Of a stretch of DNA of 64,000 nt, positions 31,102 to 41,682 are shown piece by piece. A program made the translations under genes and the position numbers. Under the pieces are notes generated by a model. It was not told where the DNA came from. It did no database searches and was given only the letters and a program-made list of their open reading frames with translations. How positions within the stretch are numbered: position 1 is the first letter of the stretch; each line of letters begins with the position of its first letter. Origin of the DNA: Pseudoxanthomonas wuyuanensis (lineage in GTDB: Bacteria; Pseudomonadota; Gammaproteobacteria; Xanthomonadales; Xanthomonadaceae); NCBI RefSeq assembly GCF_900215535.1, contig NZ_OCND01000006.1:272381-336380 (forward strand), written 5' to 3'.

Positions 31102-32472
31102 TCAGCGGAACGGCATGCCACCGCGTGCGCCCATCATGCCTTTCATGCCGCGCATCAGGCCCTTCATGCCGCCGCCGGCCAGCTTGCCCATCATTTTTTC
31201 CATCTGCTGGTACTGCTTCATCAGCTTGTTGACGTCGGCCGGGGTGGTGCCGGAACCGCGGGCGATGCGGGCGCGGCGCGAGCCGTTGAGCAACGCCGGA
31301 TTGCGGCGCTCCTTCTTGGTCATCGAATTGATGATGGCAACCATCCGCGGCACTTCCTTGCCCTGCTGCACCTGCTGCTTCACATGCTCGGGGATCTGGC
31401 CCATGCCGGGCAGCTTGTCCATCAGCCCGCTCAGGCCGCCCATGTTCTGCATCTGTTCCAGCTGATCCTTCATGTCGTTCAGATCGAACTTCTTGCCCTT
31501 GGCGACCTTGGCGGCCAGCTTGGCGGCCTTTTCCTGATCGACGTTCTGTTCGACCTGCTCCACCAGCGACAGCACGTCGCCCATGTCGAGAATGCGGTTG
31601 GCCACGCGCTCGGGATGGAATACGTCCAGGCCGTCGGGCTTTTCGCCGACGCCGATGAACTTGATCGGCTTGCCGGTGATGTAACGCACGCTCAGCGCCG
31701 CGCCGCCGCGGGCATCGCCGTCGGTCTTGGTCAGCACTACACCGGTCAGCGGCAGCGCTTCGTTGAACGCCTTGGCGGTGTTGGCCGCGTCCTGGCCGGT
31801 CATCGAATCGACCACGAACAGCGTTTCGACCGGCTTGACCGCCGCGTGCAGGGCCTTGATCTCGGCCATCATGGCCTCGTCGATCGCCAGGCGGCCGGCG
31901 GTATCGACAATCAGCACGTCGGCAAAGGATTTCCTGGCATCGTCGATGGCGGCTCGGACGATGGCCTCGGGCTTCTGCCCGGCGTCGGATGGAAAGAACA
32001 GCACGTCGACCTGCTGGGCCAGCGTCTTCAACTGCTCGATGGCGGCCGGGCGGTAGACGTCGGCACTGACCACCATGACCTTCTTCTTGCGCTTTTCCTT
32101 CAGGTGCTTGGCCAGCTTGGCGACCGTGGTGGTCTTGCCGGCGCCCTGCAGGCCGGCCATCAGAATCACCGCCGGCGCCGGAACATTGAGGTTCAGGTCG
32201 GTGGCGGCCGAGCCCATCACCGCGGTCAACTCGTCGCGGACGATCTTGATCAGGGCCTGGCCCGGGGTCAGGCTCTTCAGCACTTCCTGGCCCACCGCGC
32301 GCACCTTGATGCGTTCGATCAGCGCCTGCACCACCGGCAGCGCCACGTCAGCCTCCAACAGGGCGATGCGCACCTCGCGGGTGGCCTCGCGGATGTTCTC
32401 CTCGCTCAGGCGGCCACGGCCGCGCAGCCGCTCGATGGTGCCGGAAAGTCGCTGGGTCAGGGATTCGAACAT
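31102..32472 (-). CDS. ffh: Signal recognition particle protein Ffh (SRP54)
   Basis: GTPase that targets ribosome-nascent chains to the membrane with 4.5S RNA and FtsY. It is 456 residues. The N domain starts MFESLTQRLSGTIERLRGRG. The G domain has GLQGAGKTTTVAKLA, DTAGRL and TKTDGDARGG. The C-terminal M domain is methionine-rich (QMEKMMGKLAGGGMKGLM) and contains the signal-sequence groove and RNA-binding SRRARIARGSG. The ATG at 32472 matches the family. It is divergent from ypjD. Confidence 0.97.
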   Translation of the reverse strand: MFESLTQRLSGTIERLRGRGRLSEENIREATREVRIALLEADVALPVVQALIERIKVRAVGQEVLKSLTPGQALIKIVRDELTAVMGSAATDLNLNVPAPAVILMAGLQGAGKTTTVAKLAKHLKEKRKKKVMVVSADVYRPAAIEQLKTLAQQVDVLFFPSDAGQKPEAIVRAAIDDARKSFADVLIVDTAGRLAIDEAMMAEIKALHAAVKPVETLFVVDSMTGQDAANTAKAFNEALPLTGVVLTKTDGDARGGAALSVRYITGKPIKFIGVGEKPDGLDVFHPERVANRILDMGDVLSLVEQVEQNVDQEKAAKLAAKVAKGKKFDLNDMKDQLEQMQNMGGLSGLMDKLPGMGQIPEHVKQQVQQGKEVPRMVAIINSMTKKERRNPALLNGSRRARIARGSGTTPADVNKLMKQYQQMEKMMGKLAGGGMKGLMRGMKGMMGARGGMPFR

Positions 32473-32633
32473 GGCAGGCTGCAGACGGAAGACATAACGG
32501 AGGCCGATTATAGCCCGGCAGCACGCCGCCCCTCCGCAGCCGAAGCGCAGCGCCAGGTCGGTTCGGTGGCGGAACGCGGCCTGGATGCCGGGCGCACTGC
32601 AAAAAGCACCGGCCCGTGTGCGACACTCTTCCG

Positions 32634-33425
32634 ATGACAATCGTTCTCATCGCCGTTGCGCTTTACCTGCTCGCCACCGCCCTGCTGGTGCGCGCAGTCG
32701 CCCAGGACAAGCTGGAATCGCTGGGGAAATGGTTCTGGCCCGCTCTGGGCGCGCTGCTGTTGCATGGGGGCTATCACCTGCTGGTGGCATGGCGCACGCC
32801 GGGCGGCCCGGACATGCACTTTTTTGCCGCCTTGTCGCTGGTCAGCCTGGGTATGGCCGCAATGACCGCACTGGCCGGCGCGCAAGGGCGAATGGCCGCG
32901 CTGGGCGTGTTTGCGTTCCCGCTGGCGGCGGCGTTGCTGTTTACCTACCACGCCAATGGCCACCTGCCGGCCTCGGGACTGGACTGGCGATTGCAACTGC
33001 ATGCCTGGACCGCCCTGCTGGCCTACGCAACACTGGCCATCGCCGCCCTGCTGGCGCTGATGCTATGGGCGCAGGAACGGGCGCTGCGGCGCCGCGAATT
33101 CCATGCCTGGCTGCGCGCGCTGCCGCCGCTGACCGAGCTGGAAGATCTGCTGTTCCGCACCATCACCGTCGGCTTCATCCTGCTGACCGCAACGCTGTTG
33201 ACCGGCGTGTTGTTCGTCGAGGACTTCCTGCGGCAGGGACTGACGCACAAGACCGTACTCAGCGTGCTGTCGTGGCTGGCCTTCGGCGCCTTGCTGTTCG
33301 GCCGCTGGCGTTACGGCTGGCGCGGCGGCAAGGCGGTACGCTGGACGCTTTCGGCGATGGCGCTGCTGCTGCTGGCCTTCTTCGGCAGCAAGTTCGTCTA
33401 TGAAGTGGTGCTGCAGCGTGGATGA
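32634..33425 (+). CDS. CcsA/YpjD-family inner-membrane protein
   Basis: Integral membrane protein of about 263 residues with around eight hydrophobic helices and no signal peptide. The conserved core LQLHAWTALLAYATLAIAAL carries the family histidine, and ELEDLLFRTITVGFILLTATLLTGV matches the YpjD/HemX branch of the cytochrome c assembly family. The divergent position next to ffh is conserved in many gammaproteobacteria. A heme-handling role is inferred from the family; the precise function of YpjD is not settled. The start is ATG 32634. Confidence 0.87.
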   Translation: MTIVLIAVALYLLATALLVRAVAQDKLESLGKWFWPALGALLLHGGYHLLVAWRTPGGPDMHFFAALSLVSLGMAAMTALAGAQGRMAALGVFAFPLAAALLFTYHANGHLPASGLDWRLQLHAWTALLAYATLAIAALLALMLWAQERALRRREFHAWLRALPPLTELEDLLFRTITVGFILLTATLLTGVLFVEDFLRQGLTHKTVLSVLSWLAFGALLFGRWRYGWRGGKAVRWTLSAMALLLLAFFGSKFVYEVVLQRG

Positions 33426-33479
33426 GCCTGCAGTCGCAAGGCTCGAGGGCACCCGCGAAGGCCGCCCTCTGCATGGCAG

Positions 33480-34094
33480 TCAGTCAGTGCGATTCAATAC
33501 CACTTCCGGCAAGCGCATCGCCGCAATCTCGGCAATGTCGCGCGCGCGGATATCCTTCAGTTGATTCTTCAGGAAATCCACAATGGCCTCGTGGCCATAG
33601 GCGCGGCGGCTGATCGCCAGCAGCAGGACGCCGTCGCCATAGGCGCTGTAGCGGTAGGCGTTCCATTCCAGGATGTCTTGGCCGTCGGCGCCAGGCGCAG
33701 ACAGCAGGAAGTCGAGTATCTGTTCGTTTCCAGACTCGCTGCTCAGCAGTTCGTAATTGACCACCGGATCGGTTTTCTTGCGCTCGGCCAGCGACTGGAC
33801 CATGAAGATAGCCTTCTCCGCCGGCCCCAGCCCGTCGAATGACACATCCAGCATCAACATGCTTCGGTAACGCTCCAGCGTATCGCCTGCCTGCAGGTAC
33901 TCCTGCTTGTACAGCTGCGGCGAAGGATGACTGGACCACACCAGGTGATAACGCTCACCGGAAAACTGCAATGGTCCGGGAACAGAGAGGTATTCGTTGA
34001 CCGACTGCGCATGCGCGTTGATGGACGTCGCCAGCAGCAGGAACATCCATGCCAGCATCGCGCCACGCGATAAAAGACTGCAAAATCCGTTCAC
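33480..34094 (-). CDS. Secreted hypothetical protein
   Basis: Protein of 204 residues with an N-terminal signal peptide (GAMLAWMFLLLATSINAHAQ, probable cleavage after AHA). The mature part is soluble-looking and acidic, with no repeats or known motif; it contains GERYHLVWSSHPSPQLYKQEY and ends EVVLNRTD. The start is a GTG at 34094 with a near-perfect ribosome site (AAGGAGG, five bases upstream), which fixes the start despite the rare codon. It lies between ypjD and radA with no obvious partner. Function unknown; periplasmic location inferred. Confidence 0.8.
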   Translation of the reverse strand: MNGFCSLLSRGAMLAWMFLLLATSINAHAQSVNEYLSVPGPLQFSGERYHLVWSSHPSPQLYKQEYLQAGDTLERYRSMLMLDVSFDGLGPAEKAIFMVQSLAERKKTDPVVNYELLSSESGNEQILDFLLSAPGADGQDILEWNAYRYSAYGDGVLLLAISRRAYGHEAIVDFLKNQLKDIRARDIAEIAAMRLPEVVLNRTD

Positions 34095-34246
34095 AGTTGC
34101 CTCCTTGGCAATAAGACGCGTTGTAATGCGGTACCTGCGTGGTCCGCATTGCCATGCTAGCGCATCATCGGTCGCCTTTCATCCTGCCGCCTGTCCGCCG
34201 GCACCAGTGAATATCTCGGTCAATCCGCCGCCTTCGCTTAACCAGC

Positions 34247-35623
<1,377 letters not shown>

Positions 35624-35792
35624 GTGGGTTCCGTCGAATCCGAATGCGCACAGGATAGCGGTGTCCTGTCGCGCCGTGCGAGACGCGCACGTCCGGATGA
35701 GCGTCGCCGGCACCCGTAAGGCGCCGAGCGCAGGGTAGCGGCAGCGCGATCACGCCTTCTTGCCCGTCTTCCAGGCTGCCCCGCTTCGCCGA

Positions 35793-38309
35793 TCAGGCGA
35801 AGCGCAGTGCGCCTCGGCTGGCTGTTTCCTGCTCCTGCTGCTGCGCCACAGCCCGGCTGTGTGCTTGCTCGGCCTGCTGACCATTGATTTCCGCCATCCG
35901 CTGCGTGCTTTGCGCCAGCGGCGTATTCAGCCCTTGCACCGTATCCACCGAGGTCCGTTGATGCGCGGGGTCTTCCAGCCGCCCCTGTACGGCGAACGTG
36001 CGGCTTGCGTCCTGGCTCATCACCACATGATCGATGCCGGTCATGCCTTCCGTTTTGGCCGCCACCGCCAGATGGCCGCTGAGCTGATCGCTGCGCAGAT
36101 CGGATACCCGGTTGGCGCGCGCATCCAGTGCACGGATACCGCTGGCCGCGTCTTGGAACAGGCGATAGTCCGGGTGGCCTGGTTGGTTGAGCAGCAGACC
36201 GCTTTCTATGGGATGCATTGGGGCGCGCCCGCTCGTACCAGCCGGAATCCGCTGCGCAGGTTCTTCGGCCGGCACACGCTGCAGCCTTTCCTGTCCGGAA
36301 CGTGAGCGCATCAGCCGCTCGACCGCTTGGTGCTCCAGTTCCATCGTGCGCGCGTCCAGGCTGGGAATGGCGGCACTGGTCATTCCATGACGCAACGTCG
36401 CCTCCGAGGCGGCCGCTCCACCCTGGCTGGCTACCGTATAGGTCTTGATGGCGTTGTTGACACTCATCGGCAGGTTGTTGAGATAGGTCGCGTGTACAGC
36501 GCCCGCGGTGCCCAATACCGCGCCGCCCGCCGCAAGCGCGGTCGGTGCGCGATCGGTAACGTTGCGAATATTGCGCCCGGCTTCATCGAACGCCAGATCG
36601 ACCTTGAGCCCGACCTGTTCGCCGGCCCGGCGCAGCCCGGCGCCAGCGGTGTTGGCTGAGTGCTGTATCGCCTGCGATCCTTGTTCGGCAAAGCGGCGGA
36701 TGCCGTCGGCATCCTGGTGCGCTCCCTGGATGCTCCGCACCGCCTGCTGGCGCCGATCCTCGCAATAGGCTTCGGTCGTCCGTTCATTCTGTTGGATGCG
36801 CGCTTCGATTCCCGGGAATACTCGATCGGCAAACGGCAACTGGTTGACCGCTTTCAGCAGCCCATTGGTGGTGGCATTGCGCCACTGCGCATCGACGCAT
36901 TGCGCCATCGGCATCGCCGCGCCCAGGTAGCCGGTTCCCAAACGTACCTGCGCCACCGCCTCGCCGCCCTGGCGCAACTGCCATCCGCCAATTCGGCCCA
37001 CCGTCTGCGCGCCAAGTTCAGCGGCCTGGCCGGTTATCCGGCCCGACAACTGGTAGCCATCGCCGATTTTGTCCAAGACGGTTTCGCCCAGTTGACCGCC
37101 GGCCGCGATCGCCTGCCCGGCCTGCTTGCCTGCCTGGGCCCCCGCCAACGTGCCGGTCAGCACATTCAGCAATGGCCCGCCATCGCGCGCCACTTCGGTA
37201 AGCGCCATTTCCGCAGGACGATCGACCAGATTGCCATCGGCATCGCGCATCTTGGCTGGCAGAGCCGGCTGAACCTGGCCTGCCGCCAACGGCACGTTCC
37301 GCAGAATCCGGTTGCCGGAATTTTCCGCCAGATAGTCGATCAGCCCCAGCGCATCCTGCTGCGCGCGTGCGCTATGAGGAAACGATTGCGCAATCAGCCC
37401 TTCCATCCGCTCGCGCGCCCCGGGAAGACGGGAAACATCGGCGGCCATATTCGCCACCGCACCCAGCTGCATACGGCGCAAATCTCCCAACTGCCCGACA
37501 CCGACCTGCACATCGGTCAGTATCTCCCCCTGCACCTGGATTGCAGTGACCGTTTGAGCGGTATCGAACACGCTCAGACCGTTGCGCTCGGCAAAGCGCT
37601 GCGCGGTATTCGCGTGCAGGCCAGCGGCATTGATGGTGGTGGCAGGGATACCGGTCACTGCGGATGCGGCCGAGGCCAAGCCTCCGCCTAGCGAATGACC
37701 GGCGATTTCGAAACCACCGGGATGATCTCTCTGGAAACGAACCGCCAACGCCATGGCCCGGTTGTAGTAATCGCTTTCCAGGCCTGTGCCTTGCACGCCA
37801 TTGTTCAGCCAATCTTCGGGCGCCGATTCGCGCAGCACAGGATTTCCCTGTTCGTCACGCGCCATGACCGGCCCATTGGAACCCTTGTAACAGACGACCG
37901 GCTTGGCATCTGGACCGAACACCGCCGGATCCGGCAGATAGATTTCGGCGCGGAAATTGGAATCGTCGGGCTGCAGGTATTGCCGGATCTGTTCATCGCT
38001 CCAGCCCACGCCAGCCTGCCGCAGCAGTTCAGGGTGTTCGCTTGCGCGCAGCCAGCCCATCTGCAGCGGCGGCTCGTGTGCGGCCGAGCGATAGACATCG
38101 TCGGCCAGCCCGGCCATTTCACGCGCATGGTATTGCTGTTCCAACCTATCGGCCTGCGCTGCCAACTCGGGCTCGGGTCCCTCGGCCGACTGCATGCGCA
38201 GCTCGGCGATCAGTGCCTGCTGCTGTCGTATCTGCTGGGCTTTCTCTTCCAGCGAACGCGGTTGCTGTGAAGGCAGTTCCGGCTCGACTGTGACGGAGGA
38301 CGTGGACAT
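35793..38309 (-). CDS. Predicted lipase toxin with C-terminal XVIPCD (Xanthomonadales type IV secretion effector)
   Basis: Protein of 838 residues without a signal peptide. The middle N-terminal region resembles an alpha/beta-hydrolase lipase: FEIAGHSLGGGLASAASAV, with the GHSLG elbow at 204-208 and candidate nucleophile Ser206. A long Gly/Ala/Gln-rich helical middle follows. The last 141 residues (about 698-838) read as a XVIPCD: QPGHPDYRLFQDA, then GIDHVVMSQDASRTFAVQG, then DPAHQRTSVDT, and a Gln-rich tail (QQQEQE). In Xanthomonas citri and Stenotrophomonas this domain docks effectors to VirD4 of an antibacterial type IV secretion system. The start ATG has AAGGAG eight bases upstream. It is divergent from two lipoproteins that look like immunity proteins. 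Lipase activity and delivery are inferred. Confidence 0.8.
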   Translation of the reverse strand: MSTSSVTVEPELPSQQPRSLEEKAQQIRQQQALIAELRMQSAEGPEPELAAQADRLEQQYHAREMAGLADDVYRSAAHEPPLQMGWLRASEHPELLRQAGVGWSDEQIRQYLQPDDSNFRAEIYLPDPAVFGPDAKPVVCYKGSNGPVMARDEQGNPVLRESAPEDWLNNGVQGTGLESDYYNRAMALAVRFQRDHPGGFEIAGHSLGGGLASAASAVTGIPATTINAAGLHANTAQRFAERNGLSVFDTAQTVTAIQVQGEILTDVQVGVGQLGDLRRMQLGAVANMAADVSRLPGARERMEGLIAQSFPHSARAQQDALGLIDYLAENSGNRILRNVPLAAGQVQPALPAKMRDADGNLVDRPAEMALTEVARDGGPLLNVLTGTLAGAQAGKQAGQAIAAGGQLGETVLDKIGDGYQLSGRITGQAAELGAQTVGRIGGWQLRQGGEAVAQVRLGTGYLGAAMPMAQCVDAQWRNATTNGLLKAVNQLPFADRVFPGIEARIQQNERTTEAYCEDRRQQAVRSIQGAHQDADGIRRFAEQGSQAIQHSANTAGAGLRRAGEQVGLKVDLAFDEAGRNIRNVTDRAPTALAAGGAVLGTAGAVHATYLNNLPMSVNNAIKTYTVASQGGAAASEATLRHGMTSAAIPSLDARTMELEHQAVERLMRSRSGQERLQRVPAEEPAQRIPAGTSGRAPMHPIESGLLLNQPGHPDYRLFQDAASGIRALDARANRVSDLRSDQLSGHLAVAAKTEGMTGIDHVVMSQDASRTFAVQGRLEDPAHQRTSVDTVQGLNTPLAQSTQRMAEINGQQAEQAHSRAVAQQQEQETASRGALRFA

Positions 38310-38426
38310 GACATGGCTCCTTGCCTTGGGTTGACACGACCGGTAACGCCCGCCAACCTGCCAGCGTTGCCTGCGGTTGTCAACGTAACGGAACCACTAC
38401 GCACTTTAACAATTGCCCTGGAATGC
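38310..38426. promoter_or_regulatory. Divergent promoter region between toxin and immunity genes
   Basis: This 117-bp spacer separates the toxin gene (minus) from the first ankyrin lipoprotein gene (plus). It must drive both. AT-richer patches occur (for example GCACTTTAACAATTGCC near 38401), but I do not claim a promoter match. Confidence 0.35.
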
Positions 38427-39317
38427 ATGCCCATGTCCCCGCAACGGACGCGATTTTCGCTACTCCCACTTTTGGCCGCGTGCGTGTTGCTGGCCAGCCT
38501 CACCGCTTGTTGGGCGCAGCCTTCCAGCGAGAGCGCTGCACCGCGCTTTACCGCCGAACGCCATTTCAAAGGCAAGGCGCTGGAATTGGCCAAGGCGGTC
38601 GACCGCAACGACGCGGCCGCCATCCAGCGATTGATCCAACAAGAAGGCGTTGACCCCAACGTCATCTTTACCGAGCAGGCCATGCCGATGGTGGCCTGGC
38701 CTATTCTCAACAAGAACCCGACCGGACTGCGGCTGCTGTTGGAAGCCGGCGCCGACCCCAATGCGCGCCGCGTAGATCCCAACCGCACTTCCGGCCAGCA
38801 ACGCAACAACGCGATGGTGCTGGCTGCTGGCGAACCCGACTCGCGCTATCTGGCGATTTTGCTTGAGCATGGCGGCGATCCCAATACCCACAACTCCAAT
38901 GGTGAGATGCTGACATATGTCGCGTACCTGAGGGATCAGTGGCAGAACGTGCAACTATTGGTGAAGCACGGAGCCAATATCAACGAGGGGCTCTATTCGC
39001 CTGACGACTACAACACTATCGCGAGTTGGTATTCCGGATTGGGCAACTTCGACAAAGTCTATTGGCTGCTCCAGCAGGGTGCGGATCCGACACTGCAGAT
39101 GCGAGTTCCGGAAGGCCATGTGAACCACGGCCGCATGCCCATTCTAGAAAGCATCTTCTGGCTCCCGGTGCAGCCCCACATGGTCGACTGGCAACGGAAA
39201 TGCCAGCGATGGGCGATGGACAAAGGCATCGGACGCCCTCCGCTTCCTCAGTACCTCAAGGAAAAACGTGAAAAACTCGGTCTTCCTGGTGAAGAAATGG
39301 ATGCCCCGCTTCTGTAA
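38427..39317 (+). CDS. Ankyrin-repeat lipoprotein, probable immunity protein (copy 1)
   Basis: Lipoprotein of about 296 residues. The signal sequence LLPLLAACVLLASLTAC ends in the lipobox LTAC, so the mature protein would be membrane-anchored in the periplasm. The body is a run of ankyrin-type repeats: NPTGLRLLLEAGADPNAR, SRYLAILLEHGGDPNTH, WQNVQLLVKHGANINEG and FDKVYWLLQQGADPT. It is divergent from the predicted lipase toxin, and lipid-anchored periplasmic proteins are a common type of immunity partner for such toxins. The start could be the ATG at 38427 or 38433. Its close paralogue follows 48 bp downstream. Confidence 0.8.
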   Translation: MPMSPQRTRFSLLPLLAACVLLASLTACWAQPSSESAAPRFTAERHFKGKALELAKAVDRNDAAAIQRLIQQEGVDPNVIFTEQAMPMVAWPILNKNPTGLRLLLEAGADPNARRVDPNRTSGQQRNNAMVLAAGEPDSRYLAILLEHGGDPNTHNSNGEMLTYVAYLRDQWQNVQLLVKHGANINEGLYSPDDYNTIASWYSGLGNFDKVYWLLQQGADPTLQMRVPEGHVNHGRMPILESIFWLPVQPHMVDWQRKCQRWAMDKGIGRPPLPQYLKEKREKLGLPGEEMDAPLL

Positions 39318-39365
39318 GCGGTTTGGATAGATGTGAGTCCTTGATTCGGGGAGTTTCTGATCGTC

Positions 39366-40247
39366 ATGGAACAACAGCGCATTCAACCTTCAATATTTCG
39401 GCATTTGGCTGCGTGCTTTTTTGTTACCCTCACCGCGTGCTGGGCGCAGCCTTCCAGCGAGAGCGCTGCGCCGCGCTTCACCGCCGAGCGTCATTTTGGA
39501 GGCAAGGCGCTGGAACTGGCCAAGGCGGTCGACCGCAGCGACGCGGCCACCATCCAGCGATTGATCCGACAGGAAGGTGTCGATCCCAACACCATCTTCA
39601 CCGACCAGGCCATGCCGATGGTGGCCTGGCCCATTCTCAACAAGAATCCGACTGGGCTACGGCTGCTGCTGGAAGCGGGAGCCGACCCCAATGCGCGGCG
39701 CGTCGATGCGCAGCGCAAGACCGGTAAACAACGCAACAACGCGATGGTGCTGGCCGCTGGCGAGCCGGATTCGCGCTACCTGGCGATGCTGCTGGACCAT
39801 GGCGGCGACCCCAATACGCACAACTCCAATGGTGAAGCACTGACCCATGTTGCCTACCTGCGCGATCAGTGGCAGAACGTGCAGTTGTTGATCGAGCGCG
39901 GCGCCGATATCAATGAAGGCCTGTACGACACCGGCAGCTACAACACAGTTGTCAGTTGGTATTCCAAATTCGGAAACTTCGACAAGGTTCACTGGCTGTT
40001 GCAGAAGCAGCCTGATGTCACCCGCACCACCCCAGCGCCCCCCGGCTCGGTCAATCCGACTCGGATGCCCATCGTCGATGAAATCTACTGGCTGCCGGTC
40101 AAACTGGAGATGGTCGATTGGCAGCGCAAATGCCAGCACTGGTTGCGCGATCATGGTATCGAACGGACACCGATACCCATTTATCTGAAGGAGCGGCGGG
40201 AAAAACTCGGCCTACCCAGCGAAGAAAAAGACATTCCGCTTTTGTAA
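39366..40247 (+). CDS. Ankyrin-repeat lipoprotein, probable immunity protein (copy 2)
   Basis: Paralogue of the preceding gene, 293 residues, with long stretches of identical protein and DNA sequence. The lipobox region is FFVTLTAC, followed by the same WAQPSSESAAPRFTAERHF as copy 1. It carries the same ankyrin repeats (TGLRLLLEAGADPNARR, LLDHGGDPNTHNSNGEALTH, LLIERGADINEG). The copies differ most in the last 90 residues, around QPDVTRTTPAPPG and the C-terminal charged tail. GGGAG lies upstream of the ATG. The pair probably arose by tandem duplication. Confidence 0.8.
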   Translation: MEQQRIQPSIFRHLAACFFVTLTACWAQPSSESAAPRFTAERHFGGKALELAKAVDRSDAATIQRLIRQEGVDPNTIFTDQAMPMVAWPILNKNPTGLRLLLEAGADPNARRVDAQRKTGKQRNNAMVLAAGEPDSRYLAMLLDHGGDPNTHNSNGEALTHVAYLRDQWQNVQLLIERGADINEGLYDTGSYNTVVSWYSKFGNFDKVHWLLQKQPDVTRTTPAPPGSVNPTRMPIVDEIYWLPVKLEMVDWQRKCQHWLRDHGIERTPIPIYLKERREKLGLPSEEKDIPLL

Positions 40248-40290
40248 GCCACCCAGGAACATCGGCGCAGCCTACCGCAACGCCGGACAA

Positions 40291-41040
40291 TCACCGCCAC
40301 CCCGCCTCGCGCGCCATCCGTTCGCCATCGGCATCCAGCGGCTCCCCTTTCAGACGGGCATCGACCTCGGCAAGGATGGCCGGCGGCAATGGGGTAGACG
40401 CGAGCCGCAGCTCCGCCTGCGCCGGCGTTGCCTCGGTCAACGCCGATATACGCCAACCGCCAGGGTCGCGACAAGCAAGGCCTGCCATCGGCTGCGGCTG
40501 CGCCAGCGTGAAGGTGCGGCAGTAGCGTCCATCGCTGGCGCGGAAACTCAGCCCCACCTGCACCCGCCCCTGCGCCGGGCCATCGGCTGCCACACGGGTA
40601 TCCAGCGTCTTTGCCAATTCGCCGCCAGCCAGCGGAATGCCGATGGACAGCGTCATCATTGATGGCATACCGCTGTCGCGCAGCCAGGGGCCGATCCAGA
40701 TGCCCAAGGCCAGCGAAGCGGCAACCGCGGCCCATTGCGGCCAGCGCCAGTTCCCGCCGCGCGTCGCCTGGTTTGGGCGGGCCCGGAGCGGCACGACGGT
40801 ATCCGTGGCATCGGCTTCCGCCTGGGTGCCGCCATCGACAGCGGCCAGCAGCCTCGCCGGCACCGGCTCATCAAGCACCGGCGCATATGCCCGATGGACG
40901 CGTTCGCGCAACCTGCGTGCCTTGGCCACGGTCGACGCCACTTCGGGATCGAGGCGCATGGCCTCTTCGACTCTCGCCCTGGCGGCGGCGTCGAGTTCGC
41001 CATCCACGTAGGCCATCAGCATTTCTTCGGACAGCTTCAT
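40291..41040 (-). CDS. Anti-sigma factor, single membrane segment
   Basis: Protein of 249 residues. The N-terminal cytoplasmic part MKLSEEMLMAYVDGELDAAAR is typical of anti-sigma domains. A hydrophobic segment WPQWAAVAASLALGIWIGPW follows, then a periplasmic tail. I see no zinc-binding HxxxCxxC motif in the N-terminal domain. Its start overlaps the end of the sigma factor gene by four bases (ATGA), so the two are translationally coupled. It should hold the sigma factor inactive until an envelope signal. Confidence 0.88.
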   Translation of the reverse strand: MKLSEEMLMAYVDGELDAAARARVEEAMRLDPEVASTVAKARRLRERVHRAYAPVLDEPVPARLLAAVDGGTQAEADATDTVVPLRARPNQATRGGNWRWPQWAAVAASLALGIWIGPWLRDSGMPSMMTLSIGIPLAGGELAKTLDTRVAADGPAQGRVQVGLSFRASDGRYCRTFTLAQPQPMAGLACRDPGGWRISALTEATPAQAELRLASTPLPPAILAEVDARLKGEPLDADGERMAREAGWR

Positions 41041-41540
41041 TGCAGGTTGTCTCCCAGCATGCGTTGCAACGCTTCGCGGCCGCGGGCCAGGCGGCTGGTC
41101 ACGGTTCCGATAGGGACCTGCAGCGCCGCAGCAGCCTCCTTGTAGGACAGTCCTTCCACCAGCACCAACGCCACCGCTTCCCGCTGGTTTTCCGGCAACT
41201 GCGCCATCGCAGCTTCCACCGACATGGTCAGCGCATGATCGACCGCAGGCGCCTCGCCCACGTTTCCTCCCGCGGCCTCTGCAGCGAAGACCTGCCCGCG
41301 GCGTTGTCGTGAACGGACCTCATCGACCCACGCGTTGCGCACGATACCGAACACCCATGCATCCAGGCCAAGTTCCTCGCGCCATTGCGAAGCGCGCGCA
41401 ATCGCGCGCTCCACCGCCGTCTGCACCAGGTCGTCCGCATCGTGCGGATTGCCGGTGAGACTGCGGGCGAATCGCCGCATGCGCGGCAGCAATTCACACA
41501 GTTGTTGATGCATGGGACGGGCGGTATCCGCGGCTTTCAT
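41037..41540 (-). CDS. ECF-type RNA polymerase sigma factor
   Basis: Group 4 sigma factor of 167 residues with only regions 2 and 4. Region 2 reads ARSLTGNPHDADDLVQTAVERAI and LDAWVFGIVRNAWVDEVR. Region 4 reads AMAQLPENQREAVALVLVEGLSYKEAAAALQVPIGTVTSRLARGREAL. It is coupled by ATGA overlap to its anti-sigma gene. The divergent cluster of a subtilase and two exported proteins is a likely part of its regulon, together with self-control. Confidence 0.94.
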   Translation of the reverse strand: MKAADTARPMHQQLCELLPRMRRFARSLTGNPHDADDLVQTAVERAIARASQWREELGLDAWVFGIVRNAWVDEVRSRQRRGQVFAAEAAGGNVGEAPAVDHALTMSVEAAMAQLPENQREAVALVLVEGLSYKEAAAALQVPIGTVTSRLARGREALQRMLGDNLQ

Positions 41541-41682
41541 CGGGTATTACGTCCGGGACAGGCGATTTAATCCATTCAGCGTACCGGCTTTTTCCGGGTG
41601 TAGGCTCTTGGCTGGCGGCCCAGGGGCAGAATCGATGCTACCTGCGGTTTCATGCCTGTGTCAGCCGTTTCCGGATGCCGCG
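41541..41682. promoter_or_regulatory. Divergent promoter region of the ECF sigma operon and subtilase
   Basis: A 142-bp spacer between the sigma factor start and the subtilase start. It should carry sigma-dependent promoters in both directions. I could not assign a reliable ECF -35/-10 pair by eye. Confidence 0.35.
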
